Positions 1 to 5,567 of a stretch of 6,577 bases of DNA are shown here, piece after piece. The position numbers and the translations under genes are program-made. Position 1 is the stretch's first letter; each line of letters starts with the position of its first letter. Source of the stretch: Sphingomonadales bacterium UBA658 (GTDB lineage Bacteria > Pseudomonadota > Alphaproteobacteria > Sphingomonadales > Sphingomonadaceae); contig DBOA01000207.1 in NCBI GenBank assembly GCA_002299195.1, positions 1-6,577 of the forward strand, given 5' to 3'. The notes beneath the pieces are model-generated. The model ran no database searches, had not been told where the DNA came from, and worked only from the letters and a program-made list of their open reading frames with translations.

Positions 1-71
1 GATGAATGGTCGCACATCCGCTTACGCCTCGGCTGCAGCGGAGGACAGAACCCGGCTTACAGACCCTCTGG
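1..71 (+). ncRNA. rnpB: RNase P RNA, 3' end (partial, cut by the left window edge)
   Basis: This is the 3' portion of the catalytic RNA of ribonuclease P, which removes 5' leaders from tRNA precursors. Two conserved blocks are visible: GATGAATGGTCGC at 1-13, matching the GATGAATGACTG block near the 3' end of the E. coli RNA, and ACAGAACCCGGCTTAC at 45-60, matching the bacterial ACAGAACCCGGCTTA block. Between them, TCCGCT (17-22) pairs with AGCGGA (37-42), giving a peripheral hairpin longer than the short E. coli spacer. The exact 3' end is uncertain. GACCCTCTGG at 62-71 is probably the 3' strand of the closing helix P1, whose partner lies left of the window. The 3' end overlaps the stop codon of the convergent DUF4345-type gene. 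I recognised it from memory of the conserved blocks; the 5' nine tenths are not visible. Confidence 0.85.
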
Positions 72-446
72 CTTATTACCCCATGCCCAATAAGCGACGC
101 CCAATATGGCAAGGACCACCGCCTCAACAATGATCGGCGGGGCAACAGGGGCGCTGAACCCGTCGAACGCGATACTAACAATGCGGCCGATTAACGTTGC
201 ACTCAAAAGGACCGCAGTCGCAACAAGCGCGCCCCGATGCTGCCGGAACGCGGCGAACAAGGTGAAGGCACCAATTCCCAAAAACAATCCTCCGACGTCT
301 GCGCGCAGGTTCGCGCGGCCCATATCATCGATTGCTGCAATGCCGCGCCCTGTGAACGCTGCGTCGAAGCTAAACCAATGCTGTGCAGCGCCAAACAGCG
401 CAATCACGCCAATTGCACCCAGCAATAACCGCAATAACATATTCAT
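57..446 (-). CDS. DUF4345-type four-helix membrane protein
   Basis: A 129-residue integral membrane protein of unknown function. Four hydrophobic segments are visible at about residues 4-22, 50-66, 73-95 and 104-123. The order of motifs fits the DUF4345 family: an ADVGGLFLGIGAF-like block opening helix 2, GRIVSIAFDG closing helix 3, and an acidic residue in the VEAVVLAIL helix. A cytoplasmic-membrane location is inferred; no catalytic residues are evident. The start at 446 is supported by a strong GGAGGGG ribosome-binding site just upstream on the minus strand (about 451-457). A second ATG two codons in is less well spaced. The gene is divergent from the Yip1 gene across a 92-base gap, and its stop lies inside the 3' end of rnpB. 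Family assignment is moderately sure; function is unknown. Confidence 0.8.
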   Translation of the reverse strand: MNMLLRLLLGAIGVIALFGAAQHWFSFDAAFTGRGIAAIDDMGRANLRADVGGLFLGIGAFTLFAAFRQHRGALVATAVLLSATLIGRIVSIAFDGFSAPVAPPIIVEAVVLAILGVAYWAWGNKPEGL

Positions 447-460
447 AACCCCTCCATTTA

Positions 461-488
461 CGCGAACGTCAACATTTACATGTTCGCG
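461..488. promoter_or_regulatory. overlapping inverted repeats in the divergent gap, candidate operator
   Basis: CGCGAAC at 461-467 is the exact reverse complement of GTTCGCG at 482-488. An overlapping but not concentric palindrome, AACAT-TTAC-ATGTT, occupies 471-484, so the two share bases 482-484. A direct repeat CATTTAC occurs at 455-461 and 473-479. The site lies between the divergent DUF4345 and Yip1 genes, where a dimeric repressor of the TetR kind could control both. No regulator gene is in the window and I could not place convincing -35/-10 boxes, so operator function is inference. Confidence 0.4.
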
Positions 489-525
489 CCATTATGTTTT
501 CTTCTGCCGAGAAACACATTTTTCA

Positions 526-535
526 GAGGGAGAAG
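526..535 (+). promoter_or_regulatory. strong Shine-Dalgarno site of the interrupted Yip1 gene
   Basis: The purine run GAGGGAGAAG has an AGGGAG core at 527-532, six bases before the ATG at 539. It is the best ribosome-binding site near this gene and shows that translation originally began at 539, not at the ATG at 647, which has only a weak GCGGA ahead of it. It is the main evidence that the TAA at 575-577 lies inside the natural coding sequence. Confidence 0.75.
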
Positions 536-538
536 TCA

Positions 539-646
539 ATGTCGATTGTTGCTCGCGCGAAGAATATCATTTTATAACCGACGGATGAATGGAATGTCAT
601 TGCGGACGAACCAGCAACCGTTAGCGGCTTATTCAGCGGATATGCG
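539..646 (+). other. N-terminal part of the Yip1 gene, cut off by an in-frame TAA at 575-577
   Basis: From the ATG at 539, behind a strong ribosome-binding site, the frame reads MSIVARAKNIIL, then TAA, then PTDEWNVIADEPATVSGLF, running without shift into the ATG at 647. This matches the cytosolic N-terminus of Yip1-family proteins in Sphingomonadales as I remember it (MSIV-RAKNILL-x-P--EW-VIA-EPAT). One base change from AAA (Lys) or CAA (Gln) would give the TAA. Between the stop and 647 there is no in-frame ATG, GTG or TTG. The stretch is therefore a translated 12-codon leader, a nonsense mutation, or a base-calling error. Confidence 0.7.
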
Positions 647-1174
647 ATGATCTTGGCAGCCATTTCCTTGGCCGCTGGCATAATATTTACCGGCGCATTG
701 GGAATAAATACCGCTAGCCTTGGCGGCATGGGCGGCGGGGCTATGGAATTGGGCTTTGGCGCCATCGCGGCGATGGCGGTGGTGGGATATGTGTTTTCCC
801 TCGTCACGCTTTTTGTGATGTCATTCCTCGTCAACGCGGTTTCGCCGAGCTTTAATGGCAAATCCGACATGGTTCAGTCGACCAAGCTGATGACATACGC
901 ATTAACCCCAACTTGGGTTGCGGGGCTGGTTGGCTGGATCCCGATATTGGGTGGTCTAATTTCTTTCGCCGCAATCGCGTATGTCGTTTACCTGATCTAT
1001 CTGGGGCTGCAGCCTGTGCTCGGTGTGCCGAAGGAAAAGGTCGCGGGGTTCACCGTTGTCATCGTGCTCATTTATGTCGTTCTGACTGTCATTATTTCCG
1101 GCATCCTGATCGGCATTGCCTTTTCGACCTTGTTCGGCGGCGGGATGATGGGCGGCGCTTTGTCCGGCGCATAA
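647..1174 (+). CDS. Yip1-family (YIP1/DUF1282-like) membrane protein, 5'-truncated by a nonsense codon
   Basis: The open part of a Yip1-like integral membrane protein of 175 residues; the full frame from 539 would be 211 residues plus the internal stop. Four to five hydrophobic segments are visible, roughly at residues 1-20, 31-60, 89-124 and 130-160. The conserved order is present: a SFLVNAVSPSFNGK block, TPTWVAGLVGWIPILGGL with Pro/Gly-rich turns, YLIYLGLQPVLGVPKEK, then a last helix and a Gly/Met-rich tail (GGGMMGGALSGA). Bacterial members have no settled function; in eukaryotes the family acts in vesicle trafficking. If translation starts at 647, the protein lacks its cytosolic N-terminal leader but keeps all helices. 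Whether it is expressed depends on re-initiation at 647 or readthrough, so it may be a recent pseudogene. The J-domain gene follows 51 bases downstream on the same strand. Confidence 0.7.
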   Translation: MILAAISLAAGIIFTGALGINTASLGGMGGGAMELGFGAIAAMAVVGYVFSLVTLFVMSFLVNAVSPSFNGKSDMVQSTKLMTYALTPTWVAGLVGWIPILGGLISFAAIAYVVYLIYLGLQPVLGVPKEKVAGFTVVIVLIYVVLTVIISGILIGIAFSTLFGGGMMGGALSGA

Positions 1175-1225
1175 ATTGCGGTTACGCCACTAGCAAAATG
1201 CGCGTGCCGTCGCTAAGTCGGCGGC

Positions 1226-1759
1226 ATGGTGCGTACCACTCGACGAAATGACTGGGGTTTTCCCCGCTGGCGCGGCTATGGCAGCAGCACCGAAGCGCAA
1301 CAGGTGCGTCTGTGCGACCGCTATGGTTGCAACAAAGCCGGAAACTGCCCCGCACCGAAATCGCCCAACAGCCCGGACCGCTGGATGTTCTGTGAAGAAC
1401 ATGCCGGCGAGTATAACCGTGGTTGGGACTATTTCGAAGGTCTGACCAAGGAAGAAGCCGACGAGCGCGAGGCAAATGAGCGCCGCGATTCATCGGGCTA
1501 CAAAGAATCCGCACATTATGGTTGGGCCGGGTCCGGCGACGGCAGCCGCAGCCGTGATGAAATGCACGCGCTCGATATTCTGGGCCTTGAAAGCGACTCC
1601 ACGTTTGATGACGCGAAAAAAGCCTGGCGCAAAATCGCTAAGGAGACACATCCCGACGTAAACCCCGGCAACGCCGACGCGGCCAAGGCTTTTCAGACGG
1701 GGCAGGCGGCTTATGACGTTCTGCGCGTTGCCGAAGAACGGCGCGAGTGGAAGGGTTAG
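1226..1759 (+). CDS. J-domain (DnaJ-like) protein with N-terminal Cys/His motif
   Basis: A 177-residue cytosolic J-domain co-chaperone, expected to stimulate the ATPase of a DnaK-type Hsp70. The J domain is C-terminal, about residues 111-175: DEMHALDILGLE opens helix I, KKAWRKIAKETHPDV holds the catalytic HPD at 142-144, and AFQTGQAAYDVLR forms helix III. No Gly/Phe region or classical zinc repeats of full-length DnaJ are present. The N-terminal half has C30-x4-C35 and C56-x2-H59, which could bind one zinc ion, followed by the YNRGWDYFEGL block seen in the alphaproteobacterial family of this architecture. The ATG at 1226 is the first in-frame start after a TAA at 1214, with a weak GGCGG ahead. 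The DUF2946 gene follows within about 20 bases in the same frame, so they may be co-transcribed. J domain is certain; the client is unknown. Confidence 0.9.
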   Translation: MVRTTRRNDWGFPRWRGYGSSTEAQQVRLCDRYGCNKAGNCPAPKSPNSPDRWMFCEEHAGEYNRGWDYFEGLTKEEADEREANERRDSSGYKESAHYGWAGSGDGSRSRDEMHALDILGLESDSTFDDAKKAWRKIAKETHPDVNPGNADAAKAFQTGQAAYDVLRVAEERREWKG

Positions 1760-1777
1760 TTACTTGCGTGGGCCAAG

Positions 1778-2191
1778 TTGCAAGCGCATCGAGCGCGCGT
1801 GATTCGCGCATCTTCGCCCTTCCGGAATATAGCTGCAGCAATGATATTGCTGGCGCTGGCTTTGCGCGTCATCATTCCGTCTGGCTTTATGCCGTCGTCG
1901 GAGCGTGGTTTTGCGCTGACCATCTGTACCGGAATGGACACCCAGACCGTCTGGATGGACAAATCGGGTAAGCTGCACAAAGAAGACCCATCCAAAGGCA
2001 AATCGGTTGAGCATCAGCCTTGTGCCTTTGCGGGAGCCGCGATGGCGGCGGACGTGCTTTCCGCTGATTTCCAAGTTGCAATGGCACCTGTTGCGCTTGC
2101 CATTCCTGTTTTTGCCAAACGCGAAGTATCGATTGGCGCTGGCCTCGCTGCCCCGCCGCCACCAGCCATAGGGCCACCTTCTTACGTCTAA
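1778..2191 (+). CDS. DUF2946-type small exported or membrane-anchored protein
   Basis: A small protein of up to 137 residues resembling DUF2946, whose genes are often found beside TonB-dependent receptor genes, including copper-receptor loci. Only one hydrophobic segment is clear (residues 18-33), followed by the characteristic PSGFMPS turn, a short stretch with Cys50, then EHQPCAF (His79, Cys82), and a proline-rich tail (APPPPAIGPPSYV). C50, H79 and C82 could bind metal or form a disulfide in the periplasm; this is inference. The start is uncertain: TTG at 1778 gives an MQAHRAR opening resembling relatives, GTG at 1799 and ATG at 1841 are in frame, and none has a good ribosome-binding site. 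It sits 18 bases after the J-domain gene and 51 bases before the receptor, supporting a role with that receptor. Confidence 0.75.
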   Translation: MQAHRARVIRASSPFRNIAAAMILLALALRVIIPSGFMPSSERGFALTICTGMDTQTVWMDKSGKLHKEDPSKGKSVEHQPCAFAGAAMAADVLSADFQVAMAPVALAIPVFAKREVSIGAGLAAPPPPAIGPPSYV

Positions 2192-2197
2192 ACTACA

Positions 2198-2214
2198 AGG
2201 CTGCTTTGCGGCCT
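2198..2214 (+). other. RNA hairpin between the DUF2946 and receptor genes
   Basis: AGGCTGC (2198-2204) and GCGGCCT (2208-2214) form a seven-base-pair stem with one G-T wobble and a TTT loop, starting six bases after the DUF2946 stop. No T-run follows, so it is a poor intrinsic terminator. It could stabilise the upstream mRNA end or attenuate expression between the two genes. The receptor's ribosome-binding site AGGAAA (about 2231-2236) lies outside the stem. Its role is inferred only from position. Confidence 0.4.
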
Positions 2215-2242
2215 ATCTCTCGTTTAGATTTAGGAAAATATC

Positions 2243-4216
2243 ATGAAATTTTTGTCCATTTTGCGCGCGTCTGTTGCGTGCTCTGTTATTGCCATCATTA
2301 CATCTGCCGCAGCTGAAGAGGCTGCTGACACCACGATTATTGTCACCGGCCGTGCAGCCGCTGACGTATCCGAAATATCTGCAAACAACACCGCAGGCGG
2401 CACCGACGTCGTTAGCCACGAAGATTATGCAGAAAAGACCGTCGTGTCTTTGCGTGATACCTTGGCCTTTTCGCCAGGCGTGTATACCCAGCCGCGTTTT
2501 GGGCAGGAGGTCCGCATTTCCATTCGCGGTTCGGGTCTATCGCGTGGCTTTCACATGCGCGGACTGACGTTGTTGCAGGATGGGGTCTCCATCAATCTGG
2601 CCGACGACAATGGCGACTTTCAAGAGCTTGAGCCCATATTTTTCGACCATTTAGAGGTATATCGCGGCGCGAACGCGTTGAGATTTGGTTCCGGTACATT
2701 GGGTGGCGCAATCAACGGTGTTACGCCCACCGGCGACAATGCCGCGGGTCTTTACCTTCGCGGTGATGTTGGCAGCTCTGACTTTTATCGTGGCTTGGCG
2801 TCCTTTGGAGTGGGTGACGGCGACGCCAATGCTTGGGCAGCGATCAGCGCCGATAGCCACAAGGGGGATCGGCAACACGCCCAGCGGAACTCAATCCGCT
2901 TTAACGGAAATGCTGGGGTTAGGATTTCGGATGTCGTGTCGACGCGACTTTACGCAAGCGCGACGACACTTAATCAGGAACTGCCGGGTGCACTGACCCG
3001 CGCAACGGCGTTGACTGCGCCACGCAGCGGCAATTTTGTCGGGGATCAGGCGCGCGATATCAACTCGGTTCGTATCCAGAACCGGACCCGTTTCGACTGG
3101 GGCAGCAGCCGTCTGGATGTTGGCGCGTTCGTGAACGCCAAAGAATTATATCACCCGATTTATCAGGTCATTGATCAGACATCGACAGATCGCGGCGTGT
3201 TCGCCCGTTATGACCGTGAAGGCGATATATGGAGCTTTACCCTTGGAGGAGAGTCCCGTTGGGGAACAATTGATTCAAAGCGCTTTATCAATGTGAACGG
3301 CAAGCGTGGAGCGCTCACCTTCGAAGCCGACCAGACGGCCCGGACGTCGAATATGTATGGAGAGCTGCGTGCAACGCCGGTTGCGGGTGTTACGCTTATA
3401 GCAGGCGGTATATATGCCGATGGTTTCCGAAAGCAGGTTCAGATCGCTCCGTCTGCCGCAACGGGTGCAGCGTCGTTTGACGCGTTCTCGCCCAAATTTG
3501 GCGTCCTCTGGGAACCGTCCGAAGACGTCCAAATTTTTGCCAATTATAGCAAATCCACAGAATTTCCGACCTTCGTTGAACTCGCACAAATTGCGGCGTT
3601 CGTTCCTGTAAAGGAACAAACCGCATGGACAGCCGAAATCGGGACACGCGGGAAAATGGGATGGGCGAGCTGGGATGTTGCCCTGTACTGCGCGAATATA
3701 AAACGCGAAATGCTGCAATTTACCGTAGGGCGGGACATTCCAGCCTCAACGTTCAACGCCGATAAAACACGGCATCAGGGCGTCGAGGCCGCGTTTAGTG
3801 CAGCGCCCACCGATTGGCTGCGTTTCCGGCAAATCTGGCAATATTCCGACTTCCGCTTTGTCGCTGATGCCCAATATGGCAACAACGGGCTGCCGGTGGT
3901 GCCAAAGCATGTCTTGCGGTCGGAGCTTCGAATTGGCAGCGACGATTTGCATATTGCGCCGAATGTTGAATGGGTGCCGCAGGGTGCATGGGCAGACTAT
4001 CGGAACACGACACGCACGACAGGCTATACGCTGTTGGGCTTATCTGCCGGCGCGCGCGTTATGGCGGGGGTCGATCTATTTCTTGATGCGCGGAACCTGA
4101 CTGGAGAGAAAGCCATCGGCGACGTGTCTGCCGCTATCCTTGCCTCCGCAGCATCCGCCATTTACTACCCGGTTGAACGCCGTGCCATTTACGGCGGCGT
4201 CCGTGCGCGGTTTTAG
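2243..4216 (+). CDS. TonB-dependent outer-membrane receptor (metal/siderophore type)
   Basis: A 657-residue TonB-dependent transporter for active uptake of a metal complex across the outer membrane. A signal peptide (KFLSILR, hydrophobic core 9-22) probably ends after SAAA at residue 24. A TonB box, DTTIIVTG, is at 29-36. The plug runs from about 50 to 165, with SLRDTLAFSPGVY (69-81), ISIRGSGLSRGFHMRGLTLL (92-111), DGVSINLADDNGDF (113-126) and LEVYRGANALRFGSGTLGGAIN (from 137). The rest is a 22-strand barrel, including SPKFGVLWEP and FANYSKSTEFPTF, ending in the aromatic GGVRARF needed for assembly. Plug style is nearer FecA-like ferric receptors than OprC copper receptors, but the substrate cannot be read from sequence. 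Oddities are a lone Cys483 in a barrel strand where relatives, as remembered, tend to have Arg, and Gly159 after GGAIN where a bulky residue is usual. The PepSY gene follows ten bases on. Confidence 0.93.
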   Translation: MKFLSILRASVACSVIAIITSAAAEEAADTTIIVTGRAAADVSEISANNTAGGTDVVSHEDYAEKTVVSLRDTLAFSPGVYTQPRFGQEVRISIRGSGLSRGFHMRGLTLLQDGVSINLADDNGDFQELEPIFFDHLEVYRGANALRFGSGTLGGAINGVTPTGDNAAGLYLRGDVGSSDFYRGLASFGVGDGDANAWAAISADSHKGDRQHAQRNSIRFNGNAGVRISDVVSTRLYASATTLNQELPGALTRATALTAPRSGNFVGDQARDINSVRIQNRTRFDWGSSRLDVGAFVNAKELYHPIYQVIDQTSTDRGVFARYDREGDIWSFTLGGESRWGTIDSKRFINVNGKRGALTFEADQTARTSNMYGELRATPVAGVTLIAGGIYADGFRKQVQIAPSAATGAASFDAFSPKFGVLWEPSEDVQIFANYSKSTEFPTFVELAQIAAFVPVKEQTAWTAEIGTRGKMGWASWDVALYCANIKREMLQFTVGRDIPASTFNADKTRHQGVEAAFSAAPTDWLRFRQIWQYSDFRFVADAQYGNNGLPVVPKHVLRSELRIGSDDLHIAPNVEWVPQGAWADYRNTTRTTGYTLLGLSAGARVMAGVDLFLDARNLTGEKAIGDVSAAILASAASAIYYPVERRAIYGGVRARF

Positions 4217-4219
4217 GAG
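4215..4219 (+). promoter_or_regulatory. Shine-Dalgarno site of the PepSY gene, overlapping the receptor stop codon
   Basis: AGGAG shares its first two bases with the receptor's TAG stop (4214-4216) and lies seven bases before the ATG at 4227. It fixes the PepSY start at 4227 rather than at an in-frame ATG at 4140 inside the receptor gene, and implies translational coupling of receptor and PepSY protein. Confidence 0.8.
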
Positions 4220-4226
4220 ACCGGAA

Positions 4227-5567
4227 ATGGAGAATACGTCTTTCTACCGCACGATCTGGCGTTGGCATTTTTATGCCTCGCTCTTCGTCATGCCGCTGAT
4301 CCTCGTGCTTGCCACAACAGGCGCAATTTACCTGTTCAAGCCGCAAATGGATCGTTGGGAAGAGCGCGCATTTACCGACCTGCCAACTGAACAGGCAGTG
4401 TCACCCAATGTGCAGTTGGCCGCCGTAATGGCGGCCAATCCGGGTGCGCAATTCCAAAGCTATCGCTTGCCCGAACATGCGGGCGATGCCGCGATGATAC
4501 ATATCGGCCTCGCCGACGGCCAATCCATGCGCGACGTCTATGTATCACCACAGGGTAAAGTGTTGGGCAGCATCGATCCGGAAAGCCGGATATCTACCAC
4601 GGTGTCGCGGATACATGGGTCGCTGCTGATCGGCAAAATGGGTGACTGGATTGTTGAACTGGCGGCGTGCTGGGCGATCGTCATGATCCTGACCGGTCTG
4701 TACATGTGGTGGCCGCGCGGGCAGCGCTTTGCCGGTGTCGTGTGGCCCCGTTTGGGGAAGGGCAATCGCGTGTTCCTGCGCGATCTGCATGCCGTAACTG
4801 GCTTTTGGGTTTCAGGGCTGGCGCTTGTTTTGCTCGCCACCGGGCTGCCTTGGGCAAGTGTTTGGGGCGATGCTTTCCGTATTGCCCGCGCTGAATTGGG
4901 CCTCGTTCAAGGCGCGCAAGACTGGAAAACGGGCAGTGCCGCGCCGCATGCAGAGCATGATCATGATGCAATGATGAAAATGCAGGCTGCCGGCATTCCG
5001 CTGGTTGGCTTGGCGGACATGGTCGCCAAAGCGAAAGCCGAACGACTGCCGCACCCGGCGTTGGTGAAAGCACCAGGCGCGCCTGAGCGTTTTGGACCTC
5101 CCGCGCCGATGGCTTGGACCATTAAGTCAGAGGCGCAGAACCGGCCATTGAACCGCGAGATCACATTTGATGTTGCAACCGGCAAGGAGATGTCGCGGAA
5201 AGGCTTTGCCGACAAACATGTCATTGATCGGGCGGTCAATTATGGAATCGCTTGGCATGAGGGCCAGCTTTTTGGCTGGATAAATCAGTTGGTCGGGGTG
5301 CTCACTGCGCTTGGCCTGATCACATTGGTTGTGTCAGGTTTCCTGATGTGGCGCAGGCGCAAGCCCGATGATGCGCTCGGCGCGCCGCGGGTTGCTGCGG
5401 TGCCACCAAAAATGCGCGGGGTTGTGATGATCATCGGTGTTATGGCGTTGCTCTTGCCGTTGCTTGCGGCATCGCTGTTTGCGCTGTGGCTGTTCGACCG
5501 GCTGCTGCTGCCCCGCTTGCCTGCACTTGCGATGTGGCTTGGGTTGCGTCCGGCTCAGCCGGCGTAA
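4227..5567 (+). CDS. PepSY-associated transmembrane protein, probable siderophore-reductase-like inner-membrane protein
   Basis: A 446-residue PepSY-TM protein, starting MENTSFYRTIWRWHFYASLF. Hydrophobic segments lie near residues 18-37, 141-162, 193-213, 347-372 and 390-425. The first periplasmic region (38-128) contains a PepSY-like fold ending VYVSPQGKVLGSID. Conserved histidines sit at membrane edges: His14 (WRWH), His130 (RIHGSLL), His188 (DLHAVTG) and His344 (WHEGQLFG). In the FoxB/FpvG-type relatives such residues are linked to haem binding and reductive release of iron from siderophores; by analogy this protein may reduce the metal delivered by the adjacent receptor. A soluble loop carries HAEHDHDAMMKM (241-252), a His/Met-rich candidate metal site. 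The gene starts ten bases after the receptor with a ribosome site overlapping its stop, so they form an operon. Its last 13 bases overlap sufE on the other strand. Reductase function is inference. Confidence 0.9.
   Translation: MENTSFYRTIWRWHFYASLFVMPLILVLATTGAIYLFKPQMDRWEERAFTDLPTEQAVSPNVQLAAVMAANPGAQFQSYRLPEHAGDAAMIHIGLADGQSMRDVYVSPQGKVLGSIDPESRISTTVSRIHGSLLIGKMGDWIVELAACWAIVMILTGLYMWWPRGQRFAGVVWPRLGKGNRVFLRDLHAVTGFWVSGLALVLLATGLPWASVWGDAFRIARAELGLVQGAQDWKTGSAAPHAEHDHDAMMKMQAAGIPLVGLADMVAKAKAERLPHPALVKAPGAPERFGPPAPMAWTIKSEAQNRPLNREITFDVATGKEMSRKGFADKHVIDRAVNYGIAWHEGQLFGWINQLVGVLTALGLITLVVSGFLMWRRRKPDDALGAPRVAAVPPKMRGVVMIIGVMALLLPLLAASLFALWLFDRLLLPRLPALAMWLGLRPAQPA
5550..5562. other. perfect hairpin in the overlap of two convergent genes
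   Basis: CCGGC (5550-5554) and GCCGG (5558-5562) form a five-pair stem with a three-base TCA loop; that loop is the sufE stop codon read on the minus strand. Outside a four-base bulge, GCGT (5546-5549) can pair with ACGC (5567-5570), extending the structure over both stop codons. No T-run follows on either strand, so it is not a standard intrinsic terminator, though it is the only structure seen where transcription from both sides must end. Confidence 0.4.

Noticed and set aside
99..112. 14-base sequence GCCCAATATGGCAA repeated at 3869-3882
   Set aside because: The two copies lie in unrelated coding sequences on opposite coding strands with no extended similarity; a single match this long is plausible by chance.
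106..588. 160-residue open frame on the plus strand opposite the DUF4345-type gene
   Set aside because: It is a low-complexity shadow (Ala/Pro/Arg/Asn-rich) of the minus-strand membrane protein, lacks a ribosome-binding site, and its end runs out of frame through the real Yip1 start.
584..592. GATGAATGG matching the first nine bases of the window (rnpB block)
   Set aside because: Here it encodes Asp-Glu-Trp of the Yip1 N-terminus and none of the other RNase P blocks follow.
913..1251. 112-residue Cys/Arg-rich open frame overlapping the Yip1 gene
   Set aside because: It is an out-of-frame shadow; the Yip1 frame has clear membrane helices and family motifs.
2233..2255. AT-rich near-palindrome (AAAATATCATGAAATTTT) at the receptor start, considered as a Fur-type iron box
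   Set aside because: It does not fit the GATAATGATAATCATTATC-type pattern well and is explained by the ribosome-binding region plus the first Met-Lys-Phe codons.
3275..3718. 147-residue minus-strand open frame within the receptor gene
   Set aside because: It is Cys/Arg-rich shadow sequence with no family resemblance, and the receptor reading frame explains the region completely.
4140..4226. Longer in-frame start for the PepSY protein inside the receptor gene
   Set aside because: The extra 29 residues are hydrophilic, unlike the family N-terminus, and the AGGAG site seven bases before 4227 clearly marks the real start.
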